Positions 8,643 through 19,678 of a DNA stretch of 64,000 bases are shown here, one piece after another. Below the pieces are notes generated by a model. It did not search any database. It was not told the origin of the DNA and was given only the letters and a program-made list of their open reading frames with translations. This DNA comes from Novosphingobium clariflavum (GTDB taxonomy: Bacteria > Pseudomonadota > Alphaproteobacteria > Sphingomonadales > Sphingomonadaceae). The DNA lies in the NCBI RefSeq assembly GCF_026420865.1, contig NZ_JAPCWC010000001.1, positions 248,001 to 312,000 of the forward strand, written 5' to 3'. Made by a program: the position numbers and the translations under genes. The number at the start of each line of letters is the position of its first letter. Positions within the stretch are counted from its first letter, which is position 1.

Positions 8643-10519
8643 ATGCTTGGATTTCTCGACAACTGGCGGTTGCCCAGGAAGCTCTTCGCGGCTTTCTCGC
8701 TGCTCGCCGCCATGCTCGCCGCCGTTGGCTTGAATGGCTATTTCTCGACCCGCGAACTCAATGCGATTGCCCAGAACCACGTCGATCACGGCATCGCCGG
8801 CATGTCGGCGATGCCGTGATCGACGAGGTCAAAGAGACCCGGATCATCGTCTATACCTACTACGCGGCAGTCGGCACGAAGCAGGAAGAGGCCGATATTC
8901 GTGAACGCTTGGCCAAGACGCGGGCCGCGCTGGCGAAGTCGGTCGAGGAATACAAGCAGGTTGCTGATGAAGACTTCAAGGACGATGCGGAAGTCCTGAG
9001 CCAGAAGGTCGCCGCGCTCAACGATGCCAACGACCGCATGTTCGAACGCCGTGCCGCCGGCGACATGGCGGGCGCGATGGCCTTGCTCAAGGGCGATGCC
9101 CGGGCCGCCTCGCACGCGATGATCGACCAGACCGAGAAGCTCCTCAAGGAATCGCGGGCGGCCTCGAAGCGCCAGGCCGAGGCCGGGGAAGCTACGGCTA
9201 CGACGGCAACCTACCTCGCCATCTTTCTGGCCGGCATGGGGCTGGCTGTGATTGTCCTGATCTGGCTGGTGATCGACCGCTCGGTCGCCGTGCCGATGGG
9301 CCGGATCTCGCGCGTCACCACCTCGCTCGCCGAAGGCGGCCATGTCGAGGTGCCCTACCGTGAACGCGGCGACGAGATCGGCGAGATCGCCGAGGCGGTC
9401 GAGCAGTTCCGCGTTGCCGCCCAGGCCCGCTCCGAGATCGACGCGCGTCATGCGCAGGAGCAGGAAGTGGTCACCACCACGCTGCGCGCCAGCCTCCAGG
9501 CGATCAGCGAGGGCGACCTCACCCAGTCGATCAAGGCCGAGTTCCCGCCCGCCTATGCCGAACTGAAGACCAACTTCAATTCGGCCGTCGGCGCCCTGCG
9601 CGAGCTCATCGGCGCGGTGACCGAAAGCACCCACGCCATCCGCACCGGCTCCAGCGAGATCGCCCAGGCCTCCGAGGACCTTGCCCGCCGCACCGAAAGC
9701 AATGCGGCGAGCCTTGAGGAAACCTCGGCGGCGATCACCCAGATGGACGGCCGCCTGCGCGCCACCGCCTCGGCGGCGGGCCGCACCGTGGAGCGGGCCG
9801 ACGGCGCCATGGGCGTGGTCGAATCCGGCCGCTCGATCGCCGACGAGGCGGTCCAGGCGATGGGCCGCGTCAGCGAAAGCGCCAAGGGCATCGACTCGGT
9901 GATCGAGGGCCTCGACAAGATCGCCTTCCAGACCCGCGTGCTCGCCATGAACGCCGCCGTCGAGGCGGGCCGCGCCGGGGACGCAGGCCGCGGTTTCGCG
10001 GTCGTGGCCGACCTCGTCTCGGCGCTCGCCATGCGCTCGGAAGAGGAAGCCAAGCGTGCCCGCGAGCAGCTCACCGCCACCCAGACCGACATCGGCACCG
10101 CCGTGGAAGCGGTGCAGCGGGTCGACGGCGCCCTGCAGAACATCTCGGGCGACGTCTCCGAGGTCCACGCGCTGCTGAGCAACATCGCCACCGACAACCA
10201 GGCCCAGTCCTCGACGATCACCCAGATCAGCGCCGCGATCGGCACGATGGACCAGGCGACCCAGCAGAACGCAGCGATGGTCGAGGAGACCTCGGCCGCC
10301 GCGCGCAACCTCAACAGCGAGGTGACCTCGCTGGCCGACCGCGCGGCGATGTTCCGGGTGAGCGGCGAAGTGGCCGGCTACAAGCCGCGCGCCGCCGCGC
10401 CCGCCCCGGCGCCGCGCGCGGTGCCGGCCGCGATCACCACCAGCCAGGTCGCCCCGGTCCGCAAGGCGGCCCCCGTCGCGCTCGCCACCGGCCAGGACGA
10501 CGACTGGATGGACTTCTGA
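8643..10519 (+). pseudogene. Methyl-accepting chemotaxis protein, frameshifted
   Basis: Two reading frames make one chemoreceptor. From ATG 8643 the first frame gives [20 protein letters not shown]... with transmembrane helix 1, and stops at TGA 8817-8819. The other frame continues with [20 protein letters not shown]. It then gives the helical periplasmic domain, a second transmembrane helix ([20 protein letters not shown]), HAMP, and the signalling domain with tip [20 protein letters not shown], ending DDDWMDF. Adding one G after CCG at 8816 would restore a 625-residue protein with the junction SAMPVIDEVK. The frameshift lies inside a perfect hairpin. The stop codon overlaps a GTG (GTGA), so reinitiation is conceivable but would yield a receptor without helix 1. 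A TATAAT hexamer at 8582-8587 may be its -10. A sequencing error is the main alternative. Confidence 0.85.
8781..8824. repeat. Perfect 19-bp inverted repeat at the chemoreceptor frameshift
   Basis: Left arm GTCGATCACGGCATCGCCG (8781-8799), 6-base loop GCATGT, right arm its exact reverse complement (8806-8824). The right arm contains the stop codon and the point where one G appears to be missing. Confidence 0.97.
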
Positions 10520-10578
10520 GCGGCTTGCGATCCGGCGGCATCGGATCGACTGCTCGACGATCTTGATGCTGCGCACTT

Positions 10579-10649
10579 CATGGCCGGTCTTCCTGCAGGA
10601 CCGGCCATGGCCTTCCAAGGGCTGCTCCGTTCCCCGGGGCGGCCCTTTT
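10579..10649 (+). terminator. Tandem hairpins after the chemoreceptor gene, second one terminator-like
   Basis: First hairpin: perfect 11-bp stem CATGGCCGGTC / GACCGGCCATG (10579-10609), no T-run. Second: GGGCTGC / GCGGCCC (10619-10645, one G-U pair) followed directly by TTTT (10646-10649), as expected for an intrinsic terminator. The rest of the 299-base gap to the BON gene holds a nine-A run near 10676 and no gene I can support. Confidence 0.5.
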
Positions 10650-10818
10650 CATTGGGCTCGGCGATCCGTCCCGCGCAAAAAAAAAGGTGCGTGGCAGGGA
10701 TAGAACGCGGGGCCTTGCGCGTTTCTCCTGAGGAGCGCGAAATGGCGTCCACGCCGGCCCGAACAGACCGATTGCGCGAACGCGTCGCGTAGACCGCGGA
10801 AACATCGGGAGAACAGCC

Positions 10819-11475
10819 ATGAACAGGCAAGACTCGGGCAGCGAGGGCGGCAGCAGCGCGGGCGGCGCGGGCGGTCGCAAGCCGGGCGGCTATCAGGAAG
10901 GGCAGGCCGGTGCCGAGCCTACCTACCCCTTGCACCATTTCGATGCGGCGAACGGGGCCACGTTCTCGGAATTCACCAGCGAGCATTACGGCGGACGCGA
11001 CTTTTCGGCGACACCGGGCGGGCTTGGCGGGGCGATCACCGGCGGCATGCACCCCAGCGACAGCTACCGGCCGACTTACGCCATGGGACACTGGATGGGG
11101 CTCGACCACGATTACGGCAGCTGGCGCGCCTATGGCGAGCATCGCGGTTTCCTGCGCCGGGCCGGTGATGAGATCGCCAGCTGGTTCGGCAATGATGCCG
11201 CCGCGCATCGCCGCGATCTCGATCACCGGGGACGCGGTCCGAGTGACTACACCCGGCCGGACGAGCGCATTCGCGAGGACGTCAACGCCATGCTGACGGC
11301 CGACCGGCGCCTCGACGCCAGCCATGTCCGGGTGAGCGTTACCGGCGGCGAAGTGACGCTGGAGGGAACCGTCGGCGACAGGGCGGACAAGCGGTGGGCG
11401 GAGGATCTGGCGGAGGCGTTCATCGGCGTGCGTCACGTCCAGAACAACCTGCGACCGGAGCGCTTGCCGGGCTGA
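10819..11475 (+). CDS. BON domain protein with SWFG-type central region
   Basis: 218 residues. The Gly/Ser-rich N-terminus lacks an obvious signal peptide. The middle contains GDEIASWFGNDAAAHRRDLDHRGRGPSDYTRPDERIREDVN, a segment (quoted in two joined parts) that recurs in sphingomonad BON proteins. The C-terminal BON domain (about 148-215) ends in VRHVQNNLRPERL. BON domains bind membranes or stabilise envelope proteins, and such proteins are often induced by osmotic or general stress. ATG 10819 follows GGGAG at a good distance. The function is not established. Confidence 0.8.
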   Translation: MNRQDSGSEGGSSAGGAGGRKPGGYQEGQAGAEPTYPLHHFDAANGATFSEFTSEHYGGRDFSATPGGLGGAITGGMHPSDSYRPTYAMGHWMGLDHDYGSWRAYGEHRGFLRRAGDEIASWFGNDAAAHRRDLDHRGRGPSDYTRPDERIREDVNAMLTADRRLDASHVRVSVTGGEVTLEGTVGDRADKRWAEDLAEAFIGVRHVQNNLRPERLPG

Positions 11476-11489
11476 CCGCGTCGTTCCGG

Positions 11490-11515
11490 CCGCGCCGCCG
11501 TGTCCGGCGGCGCGG
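11490..11515. terminator. Bidirectional hairpin between BON and EF-hand genes
   Basis: Perfect 10-bp stem CCGCGCCGCC / GGCGGCGCGG with loop GTGTCC, between two convergent genes (stops at 11475 and 11524). GC-only stem without a T-run. Confidence 0.5.
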
Positions 11516-11523
11516 ATTCGGGG

Positions 11524-12291
11524 TCAGCAGCTTTCGCCGGGCGGGCAGGCGGGCGGCTTGCCGCCGCCAGCCGGCGGAGGACCGCCGGGGCCGCCCGGGC
11601 GACCACGGGGGCCGCCGTCCAGTCGGCGTGCCTCGTCTTCGCTGAGGAAGCCGTCGTGATCGAGGTCGGCGGCATCGAAGCGCTTGTATTCGAGCGCGAG
11701 CAGTTCCTCCAGCGAGGCGCCGGCGTCATAATTGGTGTTGGCCTGGGCGATCGTCATGCCGTTGATCGGCTCGATCAGGCGCGAGAGCACGCGGTCCTCG
11801 GCATCCTTGCCGAGCTTGGGCATGATGCCGTTCACGACCGCGAGGCTGGACGTGTCGGCGGCGGCCGCGTCGGAACTGGCCAGCGACCCCATGGCGTGCT
11901 GCCAGGTCTGGAATTCGGCGAGGCTGATGCTGCCATTGCGGTCGGTATCGATGGCCGCGAAACGGTCGCGCACGGCTGCCTCGCGGCGCTGGTCGACGAT
12001 CGCGGTCACTTCCGCGACGGTGACGATGCCGTCGCGATTGCTGTCGGCTTCCTGGAACATCGCGGTGACGACCTTGGCGATTTCCTCGCGCTTGATCGGC
12101 TTCATCGGCTTGGGCCTCGCGGGGGCGCCGCCGCCACCGCCGGGAGGGCCCCCGGCGCCGCCCGGGCCACCACCCATTCCGCCGCCCATTCCGCCACCCA
12201 TTCCGCCTCCCATGTCTCCCATGCCGCCGCTTTGGGCGAACACGGGCGCGGCGGCGAGAAGCAGTACGGCGCCTAGCAGGACCTTGCGCAT
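11524..12291 (-). CDS. Secreted EF-hand calcium-binding protein, Gly/Met-rich
   Basis: 255 residues from ATG at 12291. The signal peptide is MRKVLLGAVLLLAAAPVFAQ. Next comes a low-complexity run of MGGG repeats and Gly/Pro (about 22-55). Three EF-hand loops follow: DSNRDGIVTVAEV, DTDRNGSISLAEF and DLDHDGFLSEDEA. The C-terminus is again Gly/Pro-rich and ends CPPGESC. It probably binds Ca2+ in the periplasm or outside the cell, but no partner is evident. A longer reading upstream of 12291 is not supported. Confidence 0.85.
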   Translation of the reverse strand: MRKVLLGAVLLLAAAPVFAQSGGMGDMGGGMGGGMGGGMGGGPGGAGGPPGGGGGAPARPKPMKPIKREEIAKVVTAMFQEADSNRDGIVTVAEVTAIVDQRREAAVRDRFAAIDTDRNGSISLAEFQTWQHAMGSLASSDAAAADTSSLAVVNGIMPKLGKDAEDRVLSRLIEPINGMTIAQANTNYDAGASLEELLALEYKRFDAADLDHDGFLSEDEARRLDGGPRGRPGGPGGPPPAGGGKPPACPPGESC

Positions 12292-12446
12292 AGAAAGGGT
12301 TATTCCTTTGTCAGAACCGGTCCGTCGGCCGCGGAAACGGCCCCTGTAGCAGGGCCTGACCGATCGGATCGCCGATGCTGTAGTTCGCAATTCGCGCCGC
12401 CATATTTCACGAATGTTGCGGTTCGGCCGCAGGAAGGTCTGCCGAC

Positions 12447-13454
12447 CTAGAACGTCACATGCACCTTTGTCTCGGCATTCGGCTTGCGCAGCATGGCCAG
12501 CGTCGCAGGCAATTCGTCCAGCGTGACGGTGCTGGAGATTGTCCTTTTGGGATCGACATGGCCCTTGTCGATCTGGTCCGCGATGTAGAGGAATTCGCGC
12601 ATCGAATAGCCGACCGAGAATTGGATCGACGCGCACTTGTAAGAGCCCAGGGCCGGGATCACCGGGTCGGGCGCCGTACAGAAGCCGAGGCTCAGGATCC
12701 GGCCGAACGGGGCGACATGGCTCAGGGCTTTCATCAGCATCCCTTGCGCGCCGACACATTCGAGCACCACGACCGGGGCCCCGCCCAGCGCTTCGCGCAG
12801 GTCGCCCGCTTCGTTCTCGCCAAAGGCGATGAAACGGTCCGCCCCCATGTCCCGCGCCAGCGCGGCACGGCGCGGTGAGCGGGACATGACCGCGATCCGC
12901 CCGGCGCCCAGCCGGCGCGCCCAGTAGACCGCGTAAAGCGCGACGCTGCCCGCGCCCAGCACCAGCACGCTGTCGCCTGGACGGATCGCGGCAAGCTGCA
13001 CGCCGTAGAGGCTGATCGCCAGCGGCTCGATCAGGGCGCCGTCGGCGAGCGACAACACCGCGGGCAGCTTGGTGGCGGCGCCTTGCGGGATCGCGGCCAG
13101 TTCCGAAAAGCCGAGCATGGCCGAGCCCTGCTTGTCCTCACACAGCACGGCATTGCCATGGGCGCGGCAACTGGTGCACCGTCCGCAGGCGAGGGAGGGC
13201 ATCACGGCGATACGGTCCCCTACCCGGAGGGCGGAAACCTCGCGGCCGAGTTCGACGATCTCGCCTGCATATTCGTGGCCGAACTGCACGCCGCTGCCGT
13301 AATCCCATGCCCCGCCGCGGGTCATGGCAAGATCGGTTCCGCAGATACCGCAGCGCGAGACGCGGATCAGCACTTCGCCCGGGCCCGGGCGCGGATCGGC
13401 GAGGGTCTCGATGGTCACCGGCCCGCCGTTGCCGGGATAGATGGCCGCTCTCAT
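12447..13454 (-). CDS. Zinc-dependent alcohol dehydrogenase (MDR family)
   Basis: 335 residues. The catalytic zinc site is intact: Cys35/Cys38 (CGICGTDL), His60-Glu61 (GHEYAG). The structural zinc cysteines are 90, 93, 96 and 105. The nucleotide-binding motif LVLGAGSVALYAVYWA is near residue 164. It oxidises an alcohol or polyol with NAD(P)+, but the substrate cannot be read. Its ATG overlaps the sulfotransferase stop by 4 bases (ATGA), so the two are cotranscribed and may act on the same compound. Confidence 0.88.
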   Translation of the reverse strand: MRAAIYPGNGGPVTIETLADPRPGPGEVLIRVSRCGICGTDLAMTRGGAWDYGSGVQFGHEYAGEIVELGREVSALRVGDRIAVMPSLACGRCTSCRAHGNAVLCEDKQGSAMLGFSELAAIPQGAATKLPAVLSLADGALIEPLAISLYGVQLAAIRPGDSVLVLGAGSVALYAVYWARRLGAGRIAVMSRSPRRAALARDMGADRFIAFGENEAGDLREALGGAPVVVLECVGAQGMLMKALSHVAPFGRILSLGFCTAPDPVIPALGSYKCASIQFSVGYSMREFLYIADQIDKGHVDPKRTISSTVTLDELPATLAMLRKPNAETKVHVTF

Positions 13455-14644
13455 CGGCCTGGCTTCACGAGGTCGTACCGCTCGATATAGGCGCGGAACG
13501 GCTCGCGCGCCTGGTCTTCGGTCATTCCGAAGTCGGCGATGTCATAGCGGTGCCGGCCGCGCGCCAGTTCGGGCCTGGCGGCAATCCGCGCCGCGAAGGC
13601 GGTGCGGGTGGCATCGGGAATGTCCATGGCGATGAACGCGTAGATCCGCTCCAGCACGGCCATCGGGTCGGCATGGAAATCGGCATGGATCACGTCGAGC
13701 ACTTGCGCGGGATGCGCGCGCCGCACCCGGTCGGCCTTTTCGGTCGCCTCCGCCCACTTGGCGACCTCGCGGATCAGCATCGTCTCGCGGCGCTCCTGCA
13801 GGCGGCCTTCCTCGAACATCGGATGCAGGTTCATCAGCAGCGAGACGAGGGAAGGGAGCGCCTTGCCCGGATCGCGATGGGTCTGGATCACGCGTGCATC
13901 GGGAAAGACCGCGAAGAGCAGGTCGAGATTCTCGATATGACCGGGGTTCTTGAGCAGCCAGCGCCGGTCGGGCGCACTGCTGCCGATCAATTGCAGGCAG
14001 CGCCGGTAATGGGCGTAGGATGGCGCTTCGGACTGGCTGCGCCACCAGGCGTCGTAGCTCTGTGCCGAAGGCGCGCTGCAGGCCAGCACGTTGGAGGTGA
14101 AGCCATGCCACAGCAGCATGCAGCATTCATGCACTTCCTCGGCGGCACGGAAGTGGGCGGCGCGGCGCTGCGGGGCGGCTGCGTGCTGGGCGTCGATCCC
14201 GGCGGCCGTGCGGCGGAACTGCGGATAGTCGCTCCAGTCCTCGATGGGCGGACGCGGCATGGGGGCATCGGCAAGCCAGGTCTGCAGGCCCTGAAATCGC
14301 GGGTCGAGCGCCATCAGGCGGTGAAGCGCCGTGGTGCCGGTGCGCGGAACCCCGGTGATGACCACCGGGCTGACGACATCGTGGTCCGCGAAGCCCGGAT
14401 TTTCGCGCATGGCCCGGTAGGCATGGGCGCGGCCGCGCAGGGCGCACACGATCCTGCCCCATGCCGCGCGCCGGCCTTCGGCATGGAAGCGCGGGTCGTA
14501 GTCCATTGCATGGAGGTAGGCGTCAAGGCCGGGGAGATAGTCGCCAGGGCCAAAATCATCGCTGTCGACTTCGGCGGCGACCAAAGCGTGCAGCCTGTCG
14601 CCGGCGTGGCGGAAGGCGCTGGGGGGATCGTAGCTCAGGTCCAT
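13451..14644 (-). CDS. Sulfotransferase family protein
   Basis: About 397 residues from ATG at 14644, preceded by GAGAAGG; a TTG at 14665 is possible. The PAPS-binding loop is visible as VITGVPRTGTTALHRLM, and the 3'-phosphate region as LLKNPGHIENLDLLFAVFPDARVIQTHRDP. Such large sulfotransferase-like proteins are frequent in sphingomonads beside short- or medium-chain dehydrogenases, and their acceptors are mostly unknown. It is translationally coupled to the downstream alcohol dehydrogenase. The head-to-head neighbour is a DUF1214 protein. Confidence 0.85.
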   Translation of the reverse strand: MDLSYDPPSAFRHAGDRLHALVAAEVDSDDFGPGDYLPGLDAYLHAMDYDPRFHAEGRRAAWGRIVCALRGRAHAYRAMRENPGFADHDVVSPVVITGVPRTGTTALHRLMALDPRFQGLQTWLADAPMPRPPIEDWSDYPQFRRTAAGIDAQHAAAPQRRAAHFRAAEEVHECCMLLWHGFTSNVLACSAPSAQSYDAWWRSQSEAPSYAHYRRCLQLIGSSAPDRRWLLKNPGHIENLDLLFAVFPDARVIQTHRDPGKALPSLVSLLMNLHPMFEEGRLQERRETMLIREVAKWAEATEKADRVRRAHPAQVLDVIHADFHADPMAVLERIYAFIAMDIPDATRTAFAARIAARPELARGRHRYDIADFGMTEDQAREPFRAYIERYDLVKPGR

Positions 14645-14887
14645 GACGGCATGCCTTCTCACCAATGGCGGCGGGGCGCTGCCGATGCCGCCGCCTGCTC
14701 CTGTTTGCGGCCGGGATGGTTCGGTCGGGCGATAAGATGGTCAATGCTGTCTTGATGGGTGCCGGCGCCATATCCCGGGGGCGATCATGCAGGCGCGGTC
14801 CTTGCCCGGGAGCGTTTAGGCAGCGCACACTATCTATGGCGGACGCTCATGAACGGCCTCGCTGAAATGGGCAAAGGGAGTGGACCC

Positions 14888-16081
14888 GTGGCGCAGGAAA
14901 CGGACGTACAAGCGGCTCCGGCATCGATCCTTGAATGCCTGAGCGATCTCGAAAGCGCGGTGGCCAGTCTCGGGCAGACCTGGCGGCCGGACGATCCGGC
15001 CTATCGCGCCGATCTCTACCGACAGACGATGACCAGCCTGTCCTATGCCTATTTCATGTACTTCCACGCCGATGCCGAGCATCCCGATTGGGCGCCGCTG
15101 TGGAACCCGGTCTATACGCTGCAACCCAATCCCGACGACATCTACGTGCAGAGCCCGATCCGGGGCGATCTGCGCTACCGGGTCGCGGGCAACCGGGGCA
15201 CCTGCCGGATACTGTCGTTCACCACGCAGAAGGCGCTGTCCGGCACCGTCGATCACATGCCGCAGCCCGGCGGCCACAACGAGGTGGATTGCGACGATCT
15301 CGGCATCGCGCCCGGCGAGGACTTCGAGATCCTGTTCAGCGCCCGGCGCCCTGCCGACCACACCGGGCTCTGGGCGCCGATCGATCCGCAGGCTGGCGGC
15401 ATGTACGTGCGCTATCGCATGTACGATTGGGAAACCGAGACCGACCCGCAGCTGACGATCGAATGCCTCGATCCGGTCCCGCCCAAGCCGCGCCTGTCGC
15501 CCGCCGAGATTGCCGGGCGCATGCGCGAGATGGCGCGTTTTCCGGGACGCAAGACCCGCCTCTACTATCCCATGCAGAACGGCGTGAAGGAGCGGGTGGG
15601 CTTCAACGTCTTCGAGCCGGTGCGCATGCCCGGGGCGCTGGTCAAGCAGGTCTACTGGCCCGCCTGTTTCCAGCTGGCCGAGGACGAGGCGCTGATCATC
15701 GAGACCGAAATTCCCGAACGCGCGCCGTACTGGAACATTCAGCTCAACGATCCGCTCTTCAACGCGCTCGAATATGTCTATCGGCTTTCCAGCACCAACG
15801 GGGCGATGGCGCGGCTTTCCTCGGACGGGCGGTTTCGCGGCGTCATCGCGCTGCGCGATCCCGGCGTTCCCAACTGGCTGGATCCGGCGGGCTATACCGA
15901 GGGCGGTATCTATGGGCGCTGGTACGATTGCAGCAGCGCGCCGACGCCGACGATCACGCGTGTGAAGCTGACGGACCTTCGCGGCTACCTGCCCAGCGAC
16001 ACGCCGGTCGTGACGCCTGACCAGCGGCGCGAGGAAATTGCCAGGCGCGTCCGGGCATGCCAACGCAGGCGGCGATGGTAG
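14888..16081 (+). CDS. DUF1214 domain protein
   Basis: 397 residues from GTG at 14888, which has the best ribosome-binding site (AAAGGGAG, about 7 bases away); ATG at 14849 would add 13 residues. No signal peptide is seen. The C-terminal third (SSTNGAMARLSSDGRFRGVIALRDPGVPNWLDP) matches what I know of DUF1214. Such proteins accompany sulfotransferases and dehydrogenases in lipid or steroid-type catabolic clusters, but their activity is unknown. The last 25 bases overlap the TetR gene, suggesting one transcript. Confidence 0.75.
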   Translation: MAQETDVQAAPASILECLSDLESAVASLGQTWRPDDPAYRADLYRQTMTSLSYAYFMYFHADAEHPDWAPLWNPVYTLQPNPDDIYVQSPIRGDLRYRVAGNRGTCRILSFTTQKALSGTVDHMPQPGGHNEVDCDDLGIAPGEDFEILFSARRPADHTGLWAPIDPQAGGMYVRYRMYDWETETDPQLTIECLDPVPPKPRLSPAEIAGRMREMARFPGRKTRLYYPMQNGVKERVGFNVFEPVRMPGALVKQVYWPACFQLAEDEALIIETEIPERAPYWNIQLNDPLFNALEYVYRLSSTNGAMARLSSDGRFRGVIALRDPGVPNWLDPAGYTEGGIYGRWYDCSSAPTPTITRVKLTDLRGYLPSDTPVVTPDQRREEIARRVRACQRRRRW

Positions 16082-16721
16082 CCGCACGGAGCAAGAGTTT
16101 GCCGCGCAACACCGAAGCCACGAAGGGCGACAGGCCCCGGCAGAGAAGATCCCCCGCGCAGCTGCGCGAGGCGATCCTGCGCGCCGCCGAGGCGGAATAC
16201 TGCGCTTTCGGATTTTCCGGGGCGACGACCGCCGCCATCGCGGCGCGTGCGCAGACCACCGAAACCCAGATCTTCCGCTATTTCGCTTCGAAGGCGGACC
16301 TGTTCCGCGAAGCCATCCAGCGGCCGCTGGACCAGCATCTGCAGGCCTTCATGGCGGCCAGTCCGGCTGCGGGCGCGGCGCCGAGGGAGCAACAGGCGCG
16401 CTCCTACATCGCCGAATTGCAGGACTTCATCCAGCAGCACCAGCGCATGTTCCTGTCGCTCATCGTGGCCGAGACCGGCAAGGACGGCGACGTGCCCGGC
16501 ATGGGCGGCGTCGACGCCCTGCACGCCTACTTCGCGCGCGGGGCCGAGGTGGTGCGCCGCCGCACCGGCGGAGAGGACAAGCTGCCGCCGGAACTGATGG
16601 TGCGGATCAGCTTCGCCGCGGTGCTGGGCTGCGTGCTGTTCAAGGACTGGCTCTACCCCGATGGCATGGCGGACGACGCCGCGATCCGGGCGGCGATGAC
16701 CCGCTTTGTCATGGACGGCAT

Positions 16722-16743
<22 letters not shown>
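16057..16743 (+). CDS. TetR family regulator
   Basis: 228 residues. The N-terminal helix-turn-helix is clear (about 38-85: REAILRAAEAEYCAFGFSGATT... ETQIFRYFASKADLFREA). The ligand-binding part is less conserved. The start at 16057 lies inside the DUF1214 gene; ATG at 16075 is an alternative. Likely regulates its own operon and perhaps the divergent sulfotransferase/dehydrogenase pair. The 3' end overlaps the convergent ABC-F gene by 22 bases. Confidence 0.88.
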
Positions 16744-18398
<1,655 letters not shown>

Positions 18399-18568
18399 GG
18401 AACTTCCTGAAAGCAAGGCGGAATGGGCATTGCGGTCAGGCAGGGATCACATCGTCTTGCGGTTCCGTTCGCTGGGTGGCCATCATGGCCGATGGGAAGC
18501 AGGCTATTAGCGCAGGACGGTCCCTGCAGGCAAGCGTCAGGTGGGCAGGCCGCCTTCGATGGCGCCGT

Positions 18569-19036
18569 TCATGGGTTCACGGCCTCGGCGCTTTCCGCTT
18601 CGGTTTCGCACGGCGTCTGGCCCGGCTCGCGCCGTCTGCCGACCCAGACCGCGCATCCCAGCAGCACCAGCGCCACCCCGAGCGCGATGATCGGGCGCGG
18701 ATGGGCGATGAGGCAGAACGAGGTGAACCCGATCGTCATGCCGATCCACGAGGCATATTTGGCGTGACGCGGGATCGCCCGCTCCGCCCGCCAGGCGCGA
18801 AGCCCGGGGCCGAAGCGGGGATGATCGAGCAGCCAGGCTTCCAGCTTCGGCGACGAGCGGGCGAAGCAAGGCAGGGCAAGGATCATGAAATCCGTGGTCG
18901 GCAGCAGCGGGACGAAGATCCCGACCACGCCGATGCCGACCAGCGCCAGGCCCAGCACCAGCCAGGCCCAGCGGGATGCCCGCCCCCTTCGGAGCAGGTC
19001 CTGGGTGCTGCCTGGCCGCTCAGGCGAAACAGGCAT
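18569..19036 (-). CDS. YbaN family (DUF454) inner-membrane protein
   Basis: 155 residues from ATG at 19036. Hydrophobic helices at about 20-45 (WAWLVLGLALVGIGVVGIFVPLLPTTDFMILA) and 95-135, with the DUF454 hallmark FVPLLPTTDF followed by CFARSSPKLEAWLLDHP. Function unknown. It overlaps the haem oxygenase gene by 17 bases and lies downstream of a haem-type TonB receptor, an arrangement that suggests a role in haem or iron handling. Confidence 0.85.
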   Translation of the reverse strand: MPVSPERPGSTQDLLRRGRASRWAWLVLGLALVGIGVVGIFVPLLPTTDFMILALPCFARSSPKLEAWLLDHPRFGPGLRAWRAERAIPRHAKYASWIGMTIGFTSFCLIAHPRPIIALGVALVLLGCAVWVGRRREPGQTPCETEAESAEAVNP

Positions 19037-19622
19037 CGGCAAGCGACCGGACCCGTTCAAAGGCGGCCCTGGCTCCGGCCACGGCGCGCTGTTCCTCCTC
19101 CGGCGTGAGCTCGGCCGCGTTGAGTTCGGCAACGAAGGCGCGCCAGTGCGCGGCCGGCCCTTCCGGCGCGGGCGCGAGGTGGCGGGCGCCGTGATGGTCG
19201 GAAAGTCCGATCCTGGCCACTTCCTTGCGCAGCAGCGCTGCCCCCATGTTCGACCCCTCCGCCACGTAGAGCCAGCCAAGGGCCTGGGGCAGGTCGATCG
19301 GCGTGCCGGGCGTGAAGGCCGGGGTGCCATGCCCCGTCGGCAATTGCCGGCCGAGATCGGCGAGATCCGCCTCGATGAGATCGAGGCGCTGGCGTCCGGC
19401 GAGGCCCGGCAGGATGTAGCGCATCGCCTCGCTGGCGTAGAGCGCGGCGATGTCGCGGTGGAACAGGAACTGCATTTCCAGGAACCGGCCGTAGCCCGGC
19501 AGGCTGGAGAAGGGATCGGCGGCCATGATCGCCTTGTCGAGACGATCGTGCATGTCGTGGGTCGCGGTGCGGAGCGCGTGAACGAGCGTGGGCAGCAGCG
19601 CGTTGTCGGCGGATCGGGTCAT
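19020..19622 (-). CDS. Biliverdin-producing haem oxygenase
   Basis: 200 residues from ATG at 19622. Degrades haem to biliverdin, CO and iron. The N-terminal ATHDMHDRLD places the likely proximal haem ligand at His25. The distal helix glycines are in LGWLYVAEGSNMGAALL, where the family has the flexible GSxxG stretch. With the upstream TonB receptor it forms a haem-iron acquisition unit. No phytochrome gene is adjacent, so iron release is more likely than chromophore supply. Confidence 0.9.
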   Translation of the reverse strand: MTRSADNALLPTLVHALRTATHDMHDRLDKAIMAADPFSSLPGYGRFLEMQFLFHRDIAALYASEAMRYILPGLAGRQRLDLIEADLADLGRQLPTGHGTPAFTPGTPIDLPQALGWLYVAEGSNMGAALLRKEVARIGLSDHHGARHLAPAPEGPAAHWRAFVAELNAAELTPEEEQRAVAGARAAFERVRSLADACFA

Positions 19623-19678
19623 GACGGGGTGCGGGCCTTTCTGAGCGGGATACGGGGGGAAACGGGGGCGGGGCGGGG

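Noticed and set aside
8486..8815. N-terminal 110 residues of the long chemoreceptor-frame ORF
   Set aside because: This stretch has no chemoreceptor features and includes the wrong frame of the true N-terminus encoded from 8643. The gene is better read as frameshifted.
10690..10740. EcfG stress promoter upstream of the BON gene
   Set aside because: GAAC and CGTT are present but only 13 bases apart, shorter than the 16-17 expected.
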